From the NCBI RefSeq assembly GCF_014633365.1, contig NC_068349.1:25496753-25560752 (forward strand): a stretch of 64,000 bases of DNA, in the 5' to 3' direction. Origin of the DNA: Diospyros lotus (lineage: Eukaryota; Streptophyta; Magnoliopsida; Ericales; Ebenaceae). The position numbers and the translations under genes were made by a program. Positions 21,218 through 32,368 of this stretch are shown here, in pieces. The first letter of the stretch is position 1; every line of letters begins with the position of its first letter. Below the pieces are notes generated by a model. The model did not search any database. It was not told the DNA's origin and saw nothing but the letters and a program-made list of their open reading frames with translations.

Positions 21218-22861
21218 TGATTAGTGATTAATTTTGTAAAAATTTTGTTATAATTTCACCCTTATTTTGATCTTAAAATAGTTTAAATTGAATATTATTA
21301 TGCATTTTGTGATTTTGTGCATCTTTAAAATATTAATATAAAAATATGTATAAAATATATAAAATATAAAAAAAATAAAATAATAAATATAATAATATAA
21401 TAATATAAAAATATGGAAAGCCCAGGCCCAAGCCCAAGCCCAAGCCCAACACAAGGAAGGCCCAAGCCCAAGCCCAACACAAGCAAGGCCCAAGCCCAAA
21501 AATATGAAAAGCCCAAGTCCCATAAATTGATGACATCATCGCTTACATCATGGGTTGGAGTGACATCATCGCTTACATCATGAGTTGGAATTACATCATC
21601 GCTTACATCATTAATTAGATATTTTGTATTATTAAATTATATAATTGAATAGTTTCCATTACATTTTCTAGCCTATAAATAGAGCACTTAGGGTGCATTT
21701 GTAAGGATTCAATTTTTCTATAATGAAAGTATAGTTTCGTTCTTAGGATTTCTCTCTCAAATTTTCACTTTAGTTTCAATATAGTTTCGTTCTTAGAATT
21801 TCTCTCTTAAATCTTCAACTTTTGTTTCCATATAGTTGTATTATGTTATTCAGATTGTCTTTTTATTATATACCGCCTATATGGTCGGTTGAATATTGTC
21901 TTTAAATATTGTCTTTTCATTATATACCGCCTATATGGTCGGTTAAAAAATAGTCTTTCAATTATTGTCTTTTCATTATATACCGCCTATATGGTCGGTT
22001 AAAAAATAATCTTTCAATTCTTGTCTTTTCATTATATACTGCCTATATGGTCGGTTAAAAAATAGTCTTTTAAATACTGTCTTTTAATTTTCGTCATTTA
22101 AATTCCTGCCAATTTATTTAAAAATGAAGATAAGTAGCTAAAACCAATCTTGGGTTAAGGCAAAGACAGTGTCTAATGCCAATGATTCCCAAAGAAAGTT
22201 ACGCTTCAAGTATGTAATATTAATCTGATTTAATTTGAGCAGCGTGGGTATAGTGTATCTTTAAGTTTGGATTGAAGTATAAGCCTAACTTAGAATTTTC
22301 ATGCCACGTATGGAGATTGCTAGACCTCGAAATGTTTTAATACCCAAACCCAAATGATTAATCTATATCTATAACTTCTGTCTGGAATATAATTCAATTT
22401 ATGGTAATTACTTAACTTAGAATTTTCATGCCATGTATGGAGATTGCTTAAACAAGAATTATCATTATCTTGAACTTAAAATTACTGACAGAGCTGCAAA
22501 ACTTAATTCAGATGAATATTACTGATCTTTTTTATTAAATCGAGAATTAATTGGTTTTGGCACTGAAATTGTCTTGACCCAAGCTACTTAAATTCAGTAT
22601 TAGTTTAGTTTTAATTCTTACCTTTAAATCATCTTAATCACCTCCTAAACTCAAATATTTTATGATTTTTACTTTCAACCATAAATAATCTCCCTGTGAA
22701 CCGACTCGGACTTACCGAAATATAAATTTAAAATTGTACTACGCGCACACTCGCACACTGGCGAGTATAATCGCCCTACACCTGCTTTAATAAAAGGATT
22801 GACGTCTGATGAATTTGGTTGTAGTTTTGATAAATAAATGTGCAGGGTAGCGTAGCAGTCA
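21218..22861 (+). mobile_element. 3' LTR of element B (1644 bp)
   Basis: Near-identical copy of 14459-16112; followed by the target duplication GATAC at 22862-22866. TATAAATAG at 21674 and ocs-like units at 21531-21550, 21561-21580 and 21591-21610. Confidence 0.9.
21531..21610 (+). promoter_or_regulatory. Tandem ocs/as-1-like motifs in LTR B (3' copy)
   Basis: TGACATCATCGCTTACATCA at 21531 and 21561 (identical, 30 bases apart) and a third unit starting TTAC at 21591. Same arrangement as in the 5' LTR, 64-143 bases upstream of the TATA box at 21674. Confidence 0.5.
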
Positions 22862-22866
22862 GATAC

Positions 22867-23510
22867 CAAAGGTAACTCCCTCGAAAGGGTTCCCTCTATC
22901 TTAGGAACTCCAGAGACGACCAGTGCAACCAGGGTTTGAACTACCACAACTCTCGGTATACTCAAGAAGGGAGGACCCCGAGAAACACTTACAACATTTT
23001 GTCGCAGTGGCCGTGTTACATGGATGGAATGAGGTCACTAGGTGCAGGGCTTTCCCACTCTCCCTGGCAGGACAAGCTCAGCAGTGGTTCATTGAATTAC
23101 CGATAGGACATATACGATCATTCGAACAGTTGAAGAAAGAATTTCTAGATGCATTCTCCGTCTATCTTCCAAAGAAGAAGAGTGCAATATATCTAATGAG
23201 TTTATAGCAGAAGTCGGATGAATCTCTAAAGCAATACATCTAACGGTTTAGAGTTGCGACGCAGGAAGTAAGGGATCTCCCAATCGGATTGGCAGCGTTA
23301 GCCCTGCTAAACGAAACTACCTACGTCCAGCTTAGAAAATCCTTAGCCTTCTCCGAGCCAAATTCAGTGACTGAGTTGTTCGACCAAGCAAAACAGTTTG
23401 TCACCCAAATAGAAATTTTGGATGCAGGGGAAGGTAATAGAAGAGGAAGGGAAACCCAGCCCGAAGTGCGAAGGACCTTACAAAATCCAGGAGATGGTAG
23501 ACACCAATAG
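22867..23510 (+). pseudogene. gag: Gag of element A, C-terminal part (retrotransposon gag domain)
   Basis: Same frame as 13759-14458 once element B is removed. From about 22960 the frame reads EDPEKHLQHF, CRAFPLSLAGQAQQWF, and SFEQLKKEFLDAF, the characteristic landmarks of the plant retrotransposon Gag domain (DPxxHL, CRxFPxxLxGxAxxWF, F..L...F). Stops: TAG 22902, TAG 23205, TAA about 23241; the last two sit where Gln is usual. The frame ends at 23510, after the gag domain and without a zinc knuckle. Nonfunctional. Confidence 0.8.
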
Positions 23511-23625
23511 GTGCACACTACCGACTCCACAAAGTGAGGCGATAGGAAAAACTCGGAACACCGTGCACCTCGATAGGTACTTCCCGGCTTTAACCCCAGG
23601 AGAAGGGATGAAGCACGAGACATAG
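23440..23625 (+). pseudogene. C-terminal end of integrase, remnant in element A
   Basis: In a different frame from gag, residues CEGPYKIQEMVD and NTVHLDRYF match the tail of Tat-lineage polyproteins (WEGPYKV ... WNxxHLKxY). Trp of WEGPY is Cys here. It lies directly after gag sequence, so a deletion of several kilobases joined Gag to the integrase end. Product would be meaningless; the element is nonautonomous. Confidence 0.65.
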
Positions 23626-25073
23626 AGTCAAGCCTATGGTCAGAAGCGTTCCTCAACCCGGTTAGAGGCCAGAATAATCTTTAAATTTTCCATTATAATA
23701 ACATCCCCCGATAAATAAAAGAATATATCCCATGTATTCCCGTGGAGTATGCAAAACTATAAGCCGAACCACGTAAAATCTGCAGGAGCCCAGATTATTT
23801 GTATGTGTCTTGCAGGTATGGCGGCTCAAGCACAGCTCGCTTCCAATAGGTCAAGTCGCCTAGCTGCAATCTGGTGTCGATGACCACGGGATGACCCAGG
23901 ATTACCAGAACATTCGACGCCTATGCCCGCAGACTCACCCGAATCCCTTGTTTGAGTTCGGTGCTATGCCATTTTGGCTAAACCTGACTCCTTGCTTAAT
24001 CTGGTGCCTAGGTCTCCTGGCAAACTCGAATGTCTAGTAGGAATCCCGTGCTTGACCACTGGCCAAACCCAGATTCCCTGAGGTAGACTGGCCCTAGAAA
24101 GGCGGAAAAGAAGTGAAGTGATCACCTGATAGCTCCAGCATAAGACCGCTCCCAAAGGTCAAGTCGCCTAGTGGCAATCTAGTGCTGATGACCACGAGCT
24201 GGCCCGGGATCACTAGAGGATCTGATGCCTATGCCCGCAGACTCACCCGAATCCCTTGTTTGAGTTCGATGCTATGCCTTTTTGGCTAAACCCGACTCCT
24301 TGGTTGATCTGGCGCCTAGGTCTCCCGACAAACTCGGATGCTTGGTAGGAATCCCGTGCCGGGCCACTAGCCAAACCCAGATCCCCTGAGGTAGACTGGC
24401 CCAAGGAAGGCATGGAAAGACAACAACCCTATGATAACTCTGTCATGAACTCGCTTATCGGAGTTGAGTCATCCAGTTCTAATCTGGTGCCTATGACCAC
24501 AAGTCAGCCCGGGATTACTAGGACATCCGATGCCTATGCCCACAAACTCACCCGGATCCCTCGTTTGAGTTCACTGTTATGTTTTTGGCTAGACCTGACT
24601 CCTTGGTTGATCAGGTGCCTGGGTCTCCCGGCAAACTCGGATGTCTGGTAGAAATCCCGTGTTGGATCACTGGCCAAACCCAGATTCCCTAAAATAGGCT
24701 AGCCCCGAAAGAAAAACATGGAGAACATAACAGCCAGAGCACTACAACCCATCATAGGATCACCGAATGCTCTAGAGACTATGCCCGTAGGCTCGTTAGG
24801 ATCCATCGACTGAGTCCGGTGCTATGCTCTTGAGCTAGACCCGACTTCTTAGTTGATCCGGCGCCTAGACCTCCCGGCAAGCTCAGACACCCGACAAGAA
24901 TTTCGTAGTGGAATCTACCTATCAAGGGTATGGCTGCCTAGAGATAATCTGGTACCTAAAGCCCTTGGTTGGCGTTAGATCTTTGGGCATCATAGAATCT
25001 TTGGTTGAGTTAAGGTGCTAGACCCGACTCCTTGACTAAATATTTTTACTCCAATTTCGTCTAAAGACAAAAC
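23626..25073 (+). repeat. 3' untranslated region of element A with about 305-bp tandem repeats
   Basis: Landmark GCCTATGCCCGCAGACTCAC appears near 23919, 24227 and 24532 (with changes) and in weaker form near 24779, giving periods of about 305-308 bases and three to four units. Tandem repeats in this position are known for Tat/Ogre elements. No coding frame. Confidence 0.8.
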
Positions 25074-25091
25074 AAAAGAGTAGGGGGCAAT
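25074..25091 (+). other. Polypurine tract of element A
   Basis: AAAAGAGTAGGGGGCAAT just before the 3' LTR start TGTGGTGCC. Confidence 0.7.
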
Positions 25092-26083
25092 TGTGGTGCC
25101 ATAGAAAAAGAGATCGGATAAAAACTCAAAAAAGAAAGAAAAATTAAAGAAAGCTAACGGCAACAATCGCTGCCAGGTGGTTGATTTGCGACTGCCTCGC
25201 AGCCGTGAGGTGCAACCTCACAACTGCATGAGGCTTGCGCAGCCTCGCGGCTGCGCGTCGCGAGGAACAGCGGCCTCGCAGCTGTCTGCCATGAGGATCT
25301 ACTGCCTTGAGGCAGTGTTGGCCGCAAGGCACGCTGCCGCGAGGCCCAGCTGCCCGTGGCTAAGTTGTAGCGAGCTCCCTCACTTTTTTCGTTTGGTTCT
25401 GACCCATTCAGCAACCGCCACGTGTCAACACCAGCCATCCTTGAGAATCGTGCCCTATAAATACCTAGCTACAGGACATTAATGGGGACCCCCAACTTTG
25501 GTAAAATCTGGACACTTTGAATACACTTTTACTATTTTTTTGTGAATATTCATCGGGATTCGGGACTGACTTTGGCATCGGAGGGTCTTCGCGGGGAAGA
25601 TTCCCGCGAGCCTTCTAACCCATTTTCTCATCATTAACAAGGTCGAATCTTTGCGGCGAACCTAGCGGCGAAGGAAAAGTCTTGTGGCAAACCTAGCGGC
25701 GAAGGCGAAGCCTTGTGGCGAAACCTTATGGAGAAACCTTGTGGCGAAGCTTACGACAAAGCTAGTGGCAAGACCTTGTGGCGAGAGCTAGTGGCAAGAT
25801 CTTGTGGCAAGAGCTAGCGGCGAAAGCTAGTGGCAAGACCTTGTGGCAAGAGCTTGTGGCGAAGCTTGCGGCAAAGCTAGTGGCAAGACCTTGTGGCGAG
25901 AGCTAGTGGCAAGACCTTATGGCGAGAGCTAGTGGCGAGAACTAGCAGCAAATCCCTGTGGCGACCATCCTAACGGCAATCTCCCTTGAAGCAACATCTT
26001 TTACGGCAACCTAACTTCACCCGACACCGAGCTCGAGTGGACCCCACATCACAAATTTTAATTGTTGTATTTTGGCAACAACA
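25092..26083 (+). mobile_element. 3' LTR of element A (992 bp)
   Basis: Pairs with 12423-13561; TATAAATAC at 25456. Ends CAACAACA and is followed by GTATC (26084-26088) and then the interrupted primer site of element II. Confidence 0.87.
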
Positions 26084-26209
26084 GTATCAGAGCTTAACCA
26101 AGTAGAGTACCTAGAAAGAAAAACTTAGCACTTATATCGAGGATCTAAGAAGGTTAGAAGTACCAACTCGAGGACAGTTAGGGGTACTAACGAAAGTTGT
26201 GATGACAGG

Positions 26210-26550
26210 ATGGCTGGAAACTTCTCAGAGCAAGTCTTAGTCGATCATTGGGCACATCGTCTGGAGAACCAGATCTCAGAACCAAATGAGGGTATCATGG
26301 AACACCTAGTCCAAATGGAAGAAATCCTCGACGACGTACCCCCAAGTTATCGACTCTAGCCTAACTTAGTCCAACTCCAGATAGACATGATGGTCGGTGT
26401 CTTGGAAGGCGACCTGCAGGACTTCACAGATTGGGTTCGACAGGGCGAGTAGTTCCATGAATTCCATCTTTATTGCGCACGGATTCGTGAGCTACTGGTA
26501 GAGCTATACAAGCCGGTGCTAGCGGATGAGTCGGTGCTAACTTTACATCT
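26210..26550 (+). pseudogene. gag: Gag N-terminus of element II
   Basis: First frame after the restored primer site of element II: ATG at 26210, reading MAGNFSEQ ... HRLENQI ... MEEILDDVPPS, an acidic helical Gag N-terminal region without a named motif. Stops TAG at 26357 and at about 26450. The frame is cut at about 26550 where the reverse-strand element C begins; Gag sequence resumes at 32369 on the far side. Assignment to Gag is by position. Confidence 0.55.
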
Positions 26551-28663
26551 TTCGATTGCTGTGTCTTGAGCAATTCAAATAGCTCGGGTTGTATTCTCAT
26601 ATAAGCGCAACTCACAACTAGTTTATCTTCTGGGGTTGAAATAGATAAGACACTCAACTGCTCTAATAACCTCCATTCTTGAACCATCATCATAGCCATA
26701 GAAGCTCCTCGTCGACTCAAAGCATCGGCTACTACATTAGCCTTTCCTGGATGATATAGAATCTCACAGTCGAAGTCTTTAAATAACTCGACCCATCGTC
26801 TCTGCCTCATGTTCAATTCCTTCTGGGATAAAAGATAATGTAGGCTCTTATGATCTGTATAAATTTCAACATCTTCAATGCAAATACTACCGCTGCCAAC
26901 TCCAAATCATGAGTAGGGTAGTTCACTTCGTGTTTCTTGAATTGTCTGGATGCATAAGCATTAACTCGACCCTCTTGCATTAATACGCAACCCAAACCTG
27001 AATGGGATGCATCGCTGTAGATGGAGTATTTCTCTCCACTTCTTGGAATGGCTAAAACTGGTGCAGTAGTCAACTTCATCTTTAGTTCTTGGAAGGCACG
27101 TTCACACGCGTCATTCCATTCAAACTTTTCTCCTTTCCTTGTTAGCTTAGTCATAGGGGAAGATAAACGAGCAAAGCCTTCAATGAATCGCCTATAATAG
27201 CCTACAAGACCCAAAAAACTACGTATCTCTGTCACAGTCGTAGGTCTCGGCCAATCCATAACTGCTTTGGTCTTGTCTGGATCCACTGAAATACCATCTC
27301 CAAACACCACATGACCTAGAAATCCAATTTGAGTGAGCCAGAACTCACACTTGCTGAACTTGGCGTACAGTTGCTCTTCTTTGAGTCTTTGTAATACTAG
27401 AGTAAGATGCTCTGTATGCTCCTCCACATTAGGTGAGTAGACTAGGATATCGTCGATGAAGACAATAATGAATCGATCTAGGTACTCACGTAGAACTCGA
27501 TTCATCAAATCCATGAAAACAGCTGGGGCGTTCGTCAACCCAAATGGCATTACCACAAACTCGTAGTGTCCATAGCGAGTCCTGAAAGCAGTCTTCTGAA
27601 TATCATCATCTCTAACTCGCACCTGATGGTATCCCGATCTCAAATCTATCTTCGAGAATACCTTAACTCCTCGCAATTGATCTAACAAGTCATCCACTCG
27701 AGGGAAGGGATATTTATTCTTCACTGTCACCTGGTTTAATTGACGATAGTCAATACATAATCTCAAAGATCCATCTTTCTTCCTCACAAACAATACTGGT
27801 GCACCCCACGGGGATGAACTGGGTCGGATAAAACCCTTTTCTATTAACTCTTCTAACTGGGCCTTTAACTCTTTTAGCTCATTAGGTGCCATCCGATATG
27901 GAGCCTTAGAGATAGGCTGCGTACCAGGCAATAATTCAATAGTAAACTCCGATCCTCTCCGAGGAGGTAATCCTAGTAGCTCATATGGGAAAACTTCTTG
28001 GAAATCTCGTACTACTGGTACCTCGGGTAAATTCTCCTTGCTTCCTTCGTCAGTGGTTATAAAGGCTAGATAAGCCTCGCATCCATCACGCATTAGCTTT
28101 TCAACTTTCATCACCGAGATCATAGGAATCGTAGACATAGGCTTGACTCCTCTATAAATAAGAATCGGCTGTTGAGGTAGTTCAAAATCAATAATCTTTC
28201 GCCGACAATCGACTCTTGCATAATGTCGTGATAGCCAATCCATGCCAAGGATCAAATCAAAATCCTTAACATCGAGAATTACCAAATCTCCCAATAGCTT
28301 CTTATCATGGACCTCGATCTCACAATTTTCAAACATTTCTCTAGCTATCATAATCTTATCTCCCGGTGTAGACACAATCAAGTGGTATGGCAAAGAAATC
28401 CAGGAATGGGGAACATAACATACTGTGCGCAGTGCAATAAAATAATGTGTAGAACCAGTATCAAATAATGCACGCACATCATGACCATATAGGGATAGAA
28501 TACCTTGGATAGTCCCGTCGCCCTACTTTGCCTCAGCTGTGGTAAGGGTATAAACTCTACCCTACACCTGTCTATCTGCGGGCGGTGGATGCTGAGCTAC
28601 TGGTAGTGCTGGTATTGGTGCCGCTCCTGGCCCTCTAACTGCTGGTGGCCTCTGATTCGCCTG
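26550..28663 (-). pseudogene. pol: Protease-RT-RNase H of element C
   Basis: Same frame as gag with TAG stops between 28663 and 28500 (sites where Gln is likely), then open from 28477. Protease active-site triad DTGSTHYF at the start (residues 6-13 of the open stretch). [22 protein letters not shown] (229-248), [12 protein letters not shown] (274-285), MPFGLTNAP (310-318), catalytic FIDD (340-343). RNase [11 protein letters not shown] (487-496), [10 protein letters not shown]. At about 26885 a deletion of roughly ten codons and a frameshift remove the IWRHYLYG part; RNase H then continues in another frame ([19 protein letters not shown]) to about 26640 and breaks at about 26550. Inactive. Confidence 0.85.
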
Positions 28664-29779
28664 CTAACCTCTATTTTGGGGCGGTTGAGTACACCAGTTG
28701 GCTGTGTGTCCTTTTTGTCCGCACCTGAAACAAGTGACCTCTAGTGCGGGGAGTGCTGCTTGATTCCTCGGGCAATCTTTCTTTCTATGCCCCTCTTGTC
28801 CACACTTGAAACAAACGTTCTTCCCAGCTAGGCACGGTCCTCCGTGCTTCCTTCCACACTGACCACATTGTGGATTATTCTCTGTTTTATTTCCTTGTCC
28901 GGCTGTCCACTTCCTCTTCTTATTATTATTAGACGAACCCTGAGATGTACCTATGCCCTTCTTGGCTGCTTGTGTTGCTCTCCATTCATTGCGATCTCGC
29001 TCCATAGCATATGCTCGTTGGACCACCATGGCATAATCCACGCTTAGAGCTCCTCCAAAAGCATGTCGGATATCCACATGCAATCCTCTCTGAAATTTGG
29101 CGGCCTTCCTTGCTTCACTGGACACCAACTCCGAAGCATATCGTGACAATGCTGTAAACTCCGTCTCGTACTGAGCCACCGTGTTAGTACCTTGTACCAA
29201 TTCCATGAACTCATAGACTTTCTGCTCCTTGACCCATGCTGGGCAATAAGCGTCGTTGAACACTTGTTGAAACTCAACCCATGCGGGCTCTCGATCACCA
29301 AACCTCTGGCGGTAAGTCTCCCACCATCTCTCGGCATCGCCTCTGAACATGAACGTGCTAAGTCTAATTCGTCGGTCGTCCGCACAACCAATAGATCGGA
29401 GATGCTTCTCTATTGATAGCATCCAATTCTCCGCTATTGCTGCATCTGTACCTCCATGAAATGCTGGTGGTCGGAACGCCATGAATTCCTTCAATAATTG
29501 ACTCCCAGTGTCTGTCGCTACAACTGGAGTTGTTGGGACGACTAGCGGTTCGCCTCCACTGCCTCCTGCTTCTTGGTGTACTTGCGATTGCCTCACCTGA
29601 TTCGTCACTAGGGTATCAACTACCCTCATCAAGCCTGCCAACATGCCTCGCATCTCGGCCATACCCTGTCGTAAGTCACTACCAGAATCCCCTGGTGAGC
29701 CTGGTGTGGGAACTGGAACCTCGCCTGGCGTAGAAGTAACCTGGCTGCGAGTACGGGGTCGTCCTCTTTGATTACTCAT
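28664..29779 (-). pseudogene. gag: Gag of element C (372 codons, open)
   Basis: Starts about 120 bases after the primer site with MSNQRGRPRTRS. Gag domain landmarks AENWMLSIEKHLRSIG (near residues 121-136), FRGDAERWWET, FQQVFNDAYCP, KVYEFMELVQG, FQRGLHVDIR. Two zinc knuckles near the end: CFKCGQEGHRKKDC and CFRCGQKGHTANWC, both complete CCHC, preceded by a CGQCGRKHGGPC motif. This open stretch has no stop and is the best preserved coding region of the window, but it runs into a TAG at the Gag/protease boundary (28661-28663) and the element has lost integrase. Confidence 0.85.
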
Positions 29780-29900
29780 TTTCCTGCATTACCACTTAGG
29801 ATTAGAATACTATAAATTGGGTTAACGTATCTAACTGACGGACACAAGTCCTAACTCTACCCAACATCCTATGTGTGTACTGGAGACTCCTCAAAACACT

Positions 29901-29912
29901 GCTCTGATACCA
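29901..29912 (-). other. Primer-binding site of element C
   Basis: Minus strand TGGTATCAGAGC, an exact Met-type site, four bases from the LTR end. Confidence 0.88.
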
Positions 29913-29916
29913 ATAC

Positions 29917-32368
29917 TGTAACACCCCTATCTCCTAGAACTGCCCGAGAAGAGGTGCTACTGGGGATAATAAAATAAACTGACTGATAACTGAATTCTGA
30001 TACCAATACTGTATATATCAATTAACTGTAATAAGACTCTGAGTCAACAAAAACTGAAATCATAATTGCATCTAAGGGAAATTCCCTAAACTGGAAATTA
30101 AAATGAATCTAAACTGATCAAGCACTAACTAACAACTAACAACTCCCAGACATCTTTGGTCTTGAGCGGCTCCACGTACACACACTATTGGACACTGCTG
30201 CTAGGCCCCACATCTGGTACTCCCCCACTAGGACCTGAAATGGTGAAGAGTACAAGGTGAGCTACAAAGCTCAGCAAGTAACAAACTGGAAAGAATAACT
30301 AAAGCTGAATCGAAGAATATCGATACTGATAAAAATACTTACTGAACTTGTACTGAGAGATATAATAATCACTGGATAGCATTTATAAGATGTAATGCAC
30401 ATAAGCTGTAAACTAAATGCAGGTATGCAACTTTGGCCCATAGGCCCACATAACTGTAACACATACCTGACTGATCTGAGTCTTGTAAACATAAAAACTG
30501 TAAGCACATACTTTGGGCAACATGCCCCTAGCTCCCTGGTCGACATCAGGCGAGCAACTCATAACTGAGATATAATTGTACTGATACTAGTGGAATCCCA
30601 GCAGACAAGCCGCCTGGCGCGCATAATGCAATGCTCATATAAATGCTGGCACACGATATGTAGTGCTCCACATAAGTCATGCTCAATGCTCATACAATGT
30701 GTATGCACATAGTCTCACAAAATAATGTTGACCATGTCATAATGAACTGCTAAACATGGTATATGATTTTTACTAGAAATATTGAGATTCAAATATTCTG
30801 AAATTTCTAAGTATAGGCTCGACATATTGGATTTTATCATATCTTGGCATAAAAATTCAATATTTGAATAATTGAATATTCATATTAAATTTAAGACTTG
30901 AATCATGAGTTTATTGGAAGCTATTTGGATGCCATTTGATACTATTTGGATGATTGAGAAAGTCTAAAGAGGTAATTTGAATGAAAAAGCAGCCCATTCG
31001 AATGAAAAAAAGGATTTCAGCAAGCTCATTCGAATGGCAGAAAACTCATTCGAATGACAGAGACTCATTCGAATGACAGAAGACTCATTCGAATGATAGA
31101 TGATATTCAAAGGCTATTCGGATCTGATCTGAGACTCATTCGAATGACTCTCAAATTCATTCGAATGAATTTTGAAAATTTCCAACATTTGAACTGGCAA
31201 AACTCGACTCATTCGAATGCAACAGTAACCTTATTGGAATCAATTTGAAGATCATTCGAATGACAAGAAGGCTCATTCGAATGCTAAGCTACACAAAGCA
31301 ACAACTCACTCACATCTTCAAGGGCTCATTCGAATGACAACAAGGCTCATTCGAATGACAGTCTAAAAACTTCAAAAATTCATACGAATGATACGATATC
31401 TCAGGACTCATTCGAATGACAAGGCACTCATTCGAATGACTGATACATTATAAGGGAAAAACATTATGATAACACTGAAACTTATTTGGATGCTTTGAAA
31501 CTCATTCGAATGACACAAGACTTATTCGAATGACTGGAATCTTATCAGATATAAAGCTTATGATAACAGAGATCATAACTTGAATCAAAACTTAGCTTCA
31601 CTACACCATTCCAAAAGAAATCTTGGGAGAACAATCCCAATTGATATATTAACAACTTGAGGGATGATTTACTGATCATAACTAATGTAAACATTGCAAG
31701 GAACATGTATGAACTGGCTGGTACTCACTGTACGCATGTAAATACATATATAAACAAGCACTGAACTGAAATAACTCACTGTAACGCACATATATATATA
31801 TACATGCACTGGAACTGATTCAATTCTGGAAATCTGATATCAAACTAAATCAAGACCTGTAAGAAAGGATTACAAGGGAAGGATACTTTCCTTAAACTCT
31901 CTGATCGAACTCGAATGCTACTAATCGAACTGTTATGCTACTCACTGTTACTGCAATAGCTCTTGACTTATTTTCTTCTTCTATGCGATCTCTAATCTCC
32001 ACGGCGTGAAGAAACTCAATGCTATGGGAAGATATATATATATAGAGAGAGAAAGAGAGCAACCCTAGGGCATCTCATTCTTTTAATACAACTAGGAGAC
32101 TCCATAAATCCAAAACCCTTTCTCGAATGGACTTCCCATTCTCATAATAACTTTTATTAATTAATTAAATTAATAACAACTTCTTAAATGACCCTCAAGT
32201 CCTTGCATTTAATTTCAACACTAAATAAATATAATTAATTGCTATTTACTCAATAAAAATCTAAATCGCCATATTAGATAATTAAATGGCAAATCCTCTT
32301 AATTAATTACTTTAATAATTAATTAACTAATTTTAAATAAATACTAGACCCTCTAACGGGTCGTTACA
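29917..32368 (-). mobile_element. 5' LTR of element C (2452 bp)
   Basis: Plus-strand ends TGTAACACCCC and GTCGTTACA. Near-identical in reverse complement to the solo LTR at 34372-36777. Minus-strand TATATATA box at about 32033-32044. Contains the ATTCGAAT palindrome array at 30980-31530. Confidence 0.9.
30980..31530 (-). repeat. Array of CATTCGAATG palindromes in LTR C
   Basis: About 16 exact ATTCGAATG sites plus several one-base variants in 550 bases, with irregular spacing of roughly 17-60 bases. Individual sites are palindromic (CATTCGAATG). Not a CRISPR array: repeats are too short and spacing irregular. Confidence 0.9.

Larger units (their letters stand above)
14459..22861 (+). mobile_element. 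Element B: Athila-like nonautonomous LTR retrotransposon carrying a LOG gene
   Basis: LTRs 14459-16112 and 21218-22861, target duplication GATAC at 14454-14458 and 22862-22866, primer site TGGCGCCGTTGCCGAGGAG, polypurine tract before the 3' LTR. The two LTRs differ at only a few positions, so this is a recent insertion, as expected for the innermost element. The interior holds a gag-like frame, an unidentified frame and a LOG-family frame; no protease, RT or integrase is present, so movement must have been in trans. Confidence 0.9.
12423..26083 (+). mobile_element. Element A: Tat-like LTR retrotransposon, internally deleted
   Basis: LTRs 12423-13561 and 25092-26083 begin TGTGGTGCCATA. Flanking 5-bp duplication GTATC at 12418-12422 and 26084-26088. 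The primer site TGGCGCTGTCTGTGGG and a tandem-repeat 3' untranslated region are typical of the Tat lineage. Between the LTRs are only gag and the last residues of integrase; protease, RT, RNase H and most of integrase are gone. Element B is inserted in gag. Confidence 0.88.
26550..32368 (-). mobile_element. Element C: reverse-strand chromovirus (Tekay/Del-like), 3' end lost
   Basis: On the minus strand: 5' LTR 32368-29917, Met-type primer site 29912-29901, gag from 29779, protease, RT and most of RNase H, then a break at about 26550. Integrase and the 3' LTR are missing. It interrupts Gag of element II. Only one end is intact so no target duplication can be checked. The clustered Gag with paired zinc knuckles and the pol motifs fit the Tekay/Del group. 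Confidence 0.85.

Noticed and set aside
23321..23656. 111-codon reverse frame over the Gag/integrase junction
   Set aside because: Shadow of the true plus-strand Gag and integrase remnants.
30980..31530. CATTCGAATG array considered as a CRISPR-like or clustered repeat locus
   Set aside because: Repeat unit is only about 10 bases, spacing is irregular, and the setting is a plant LTR.
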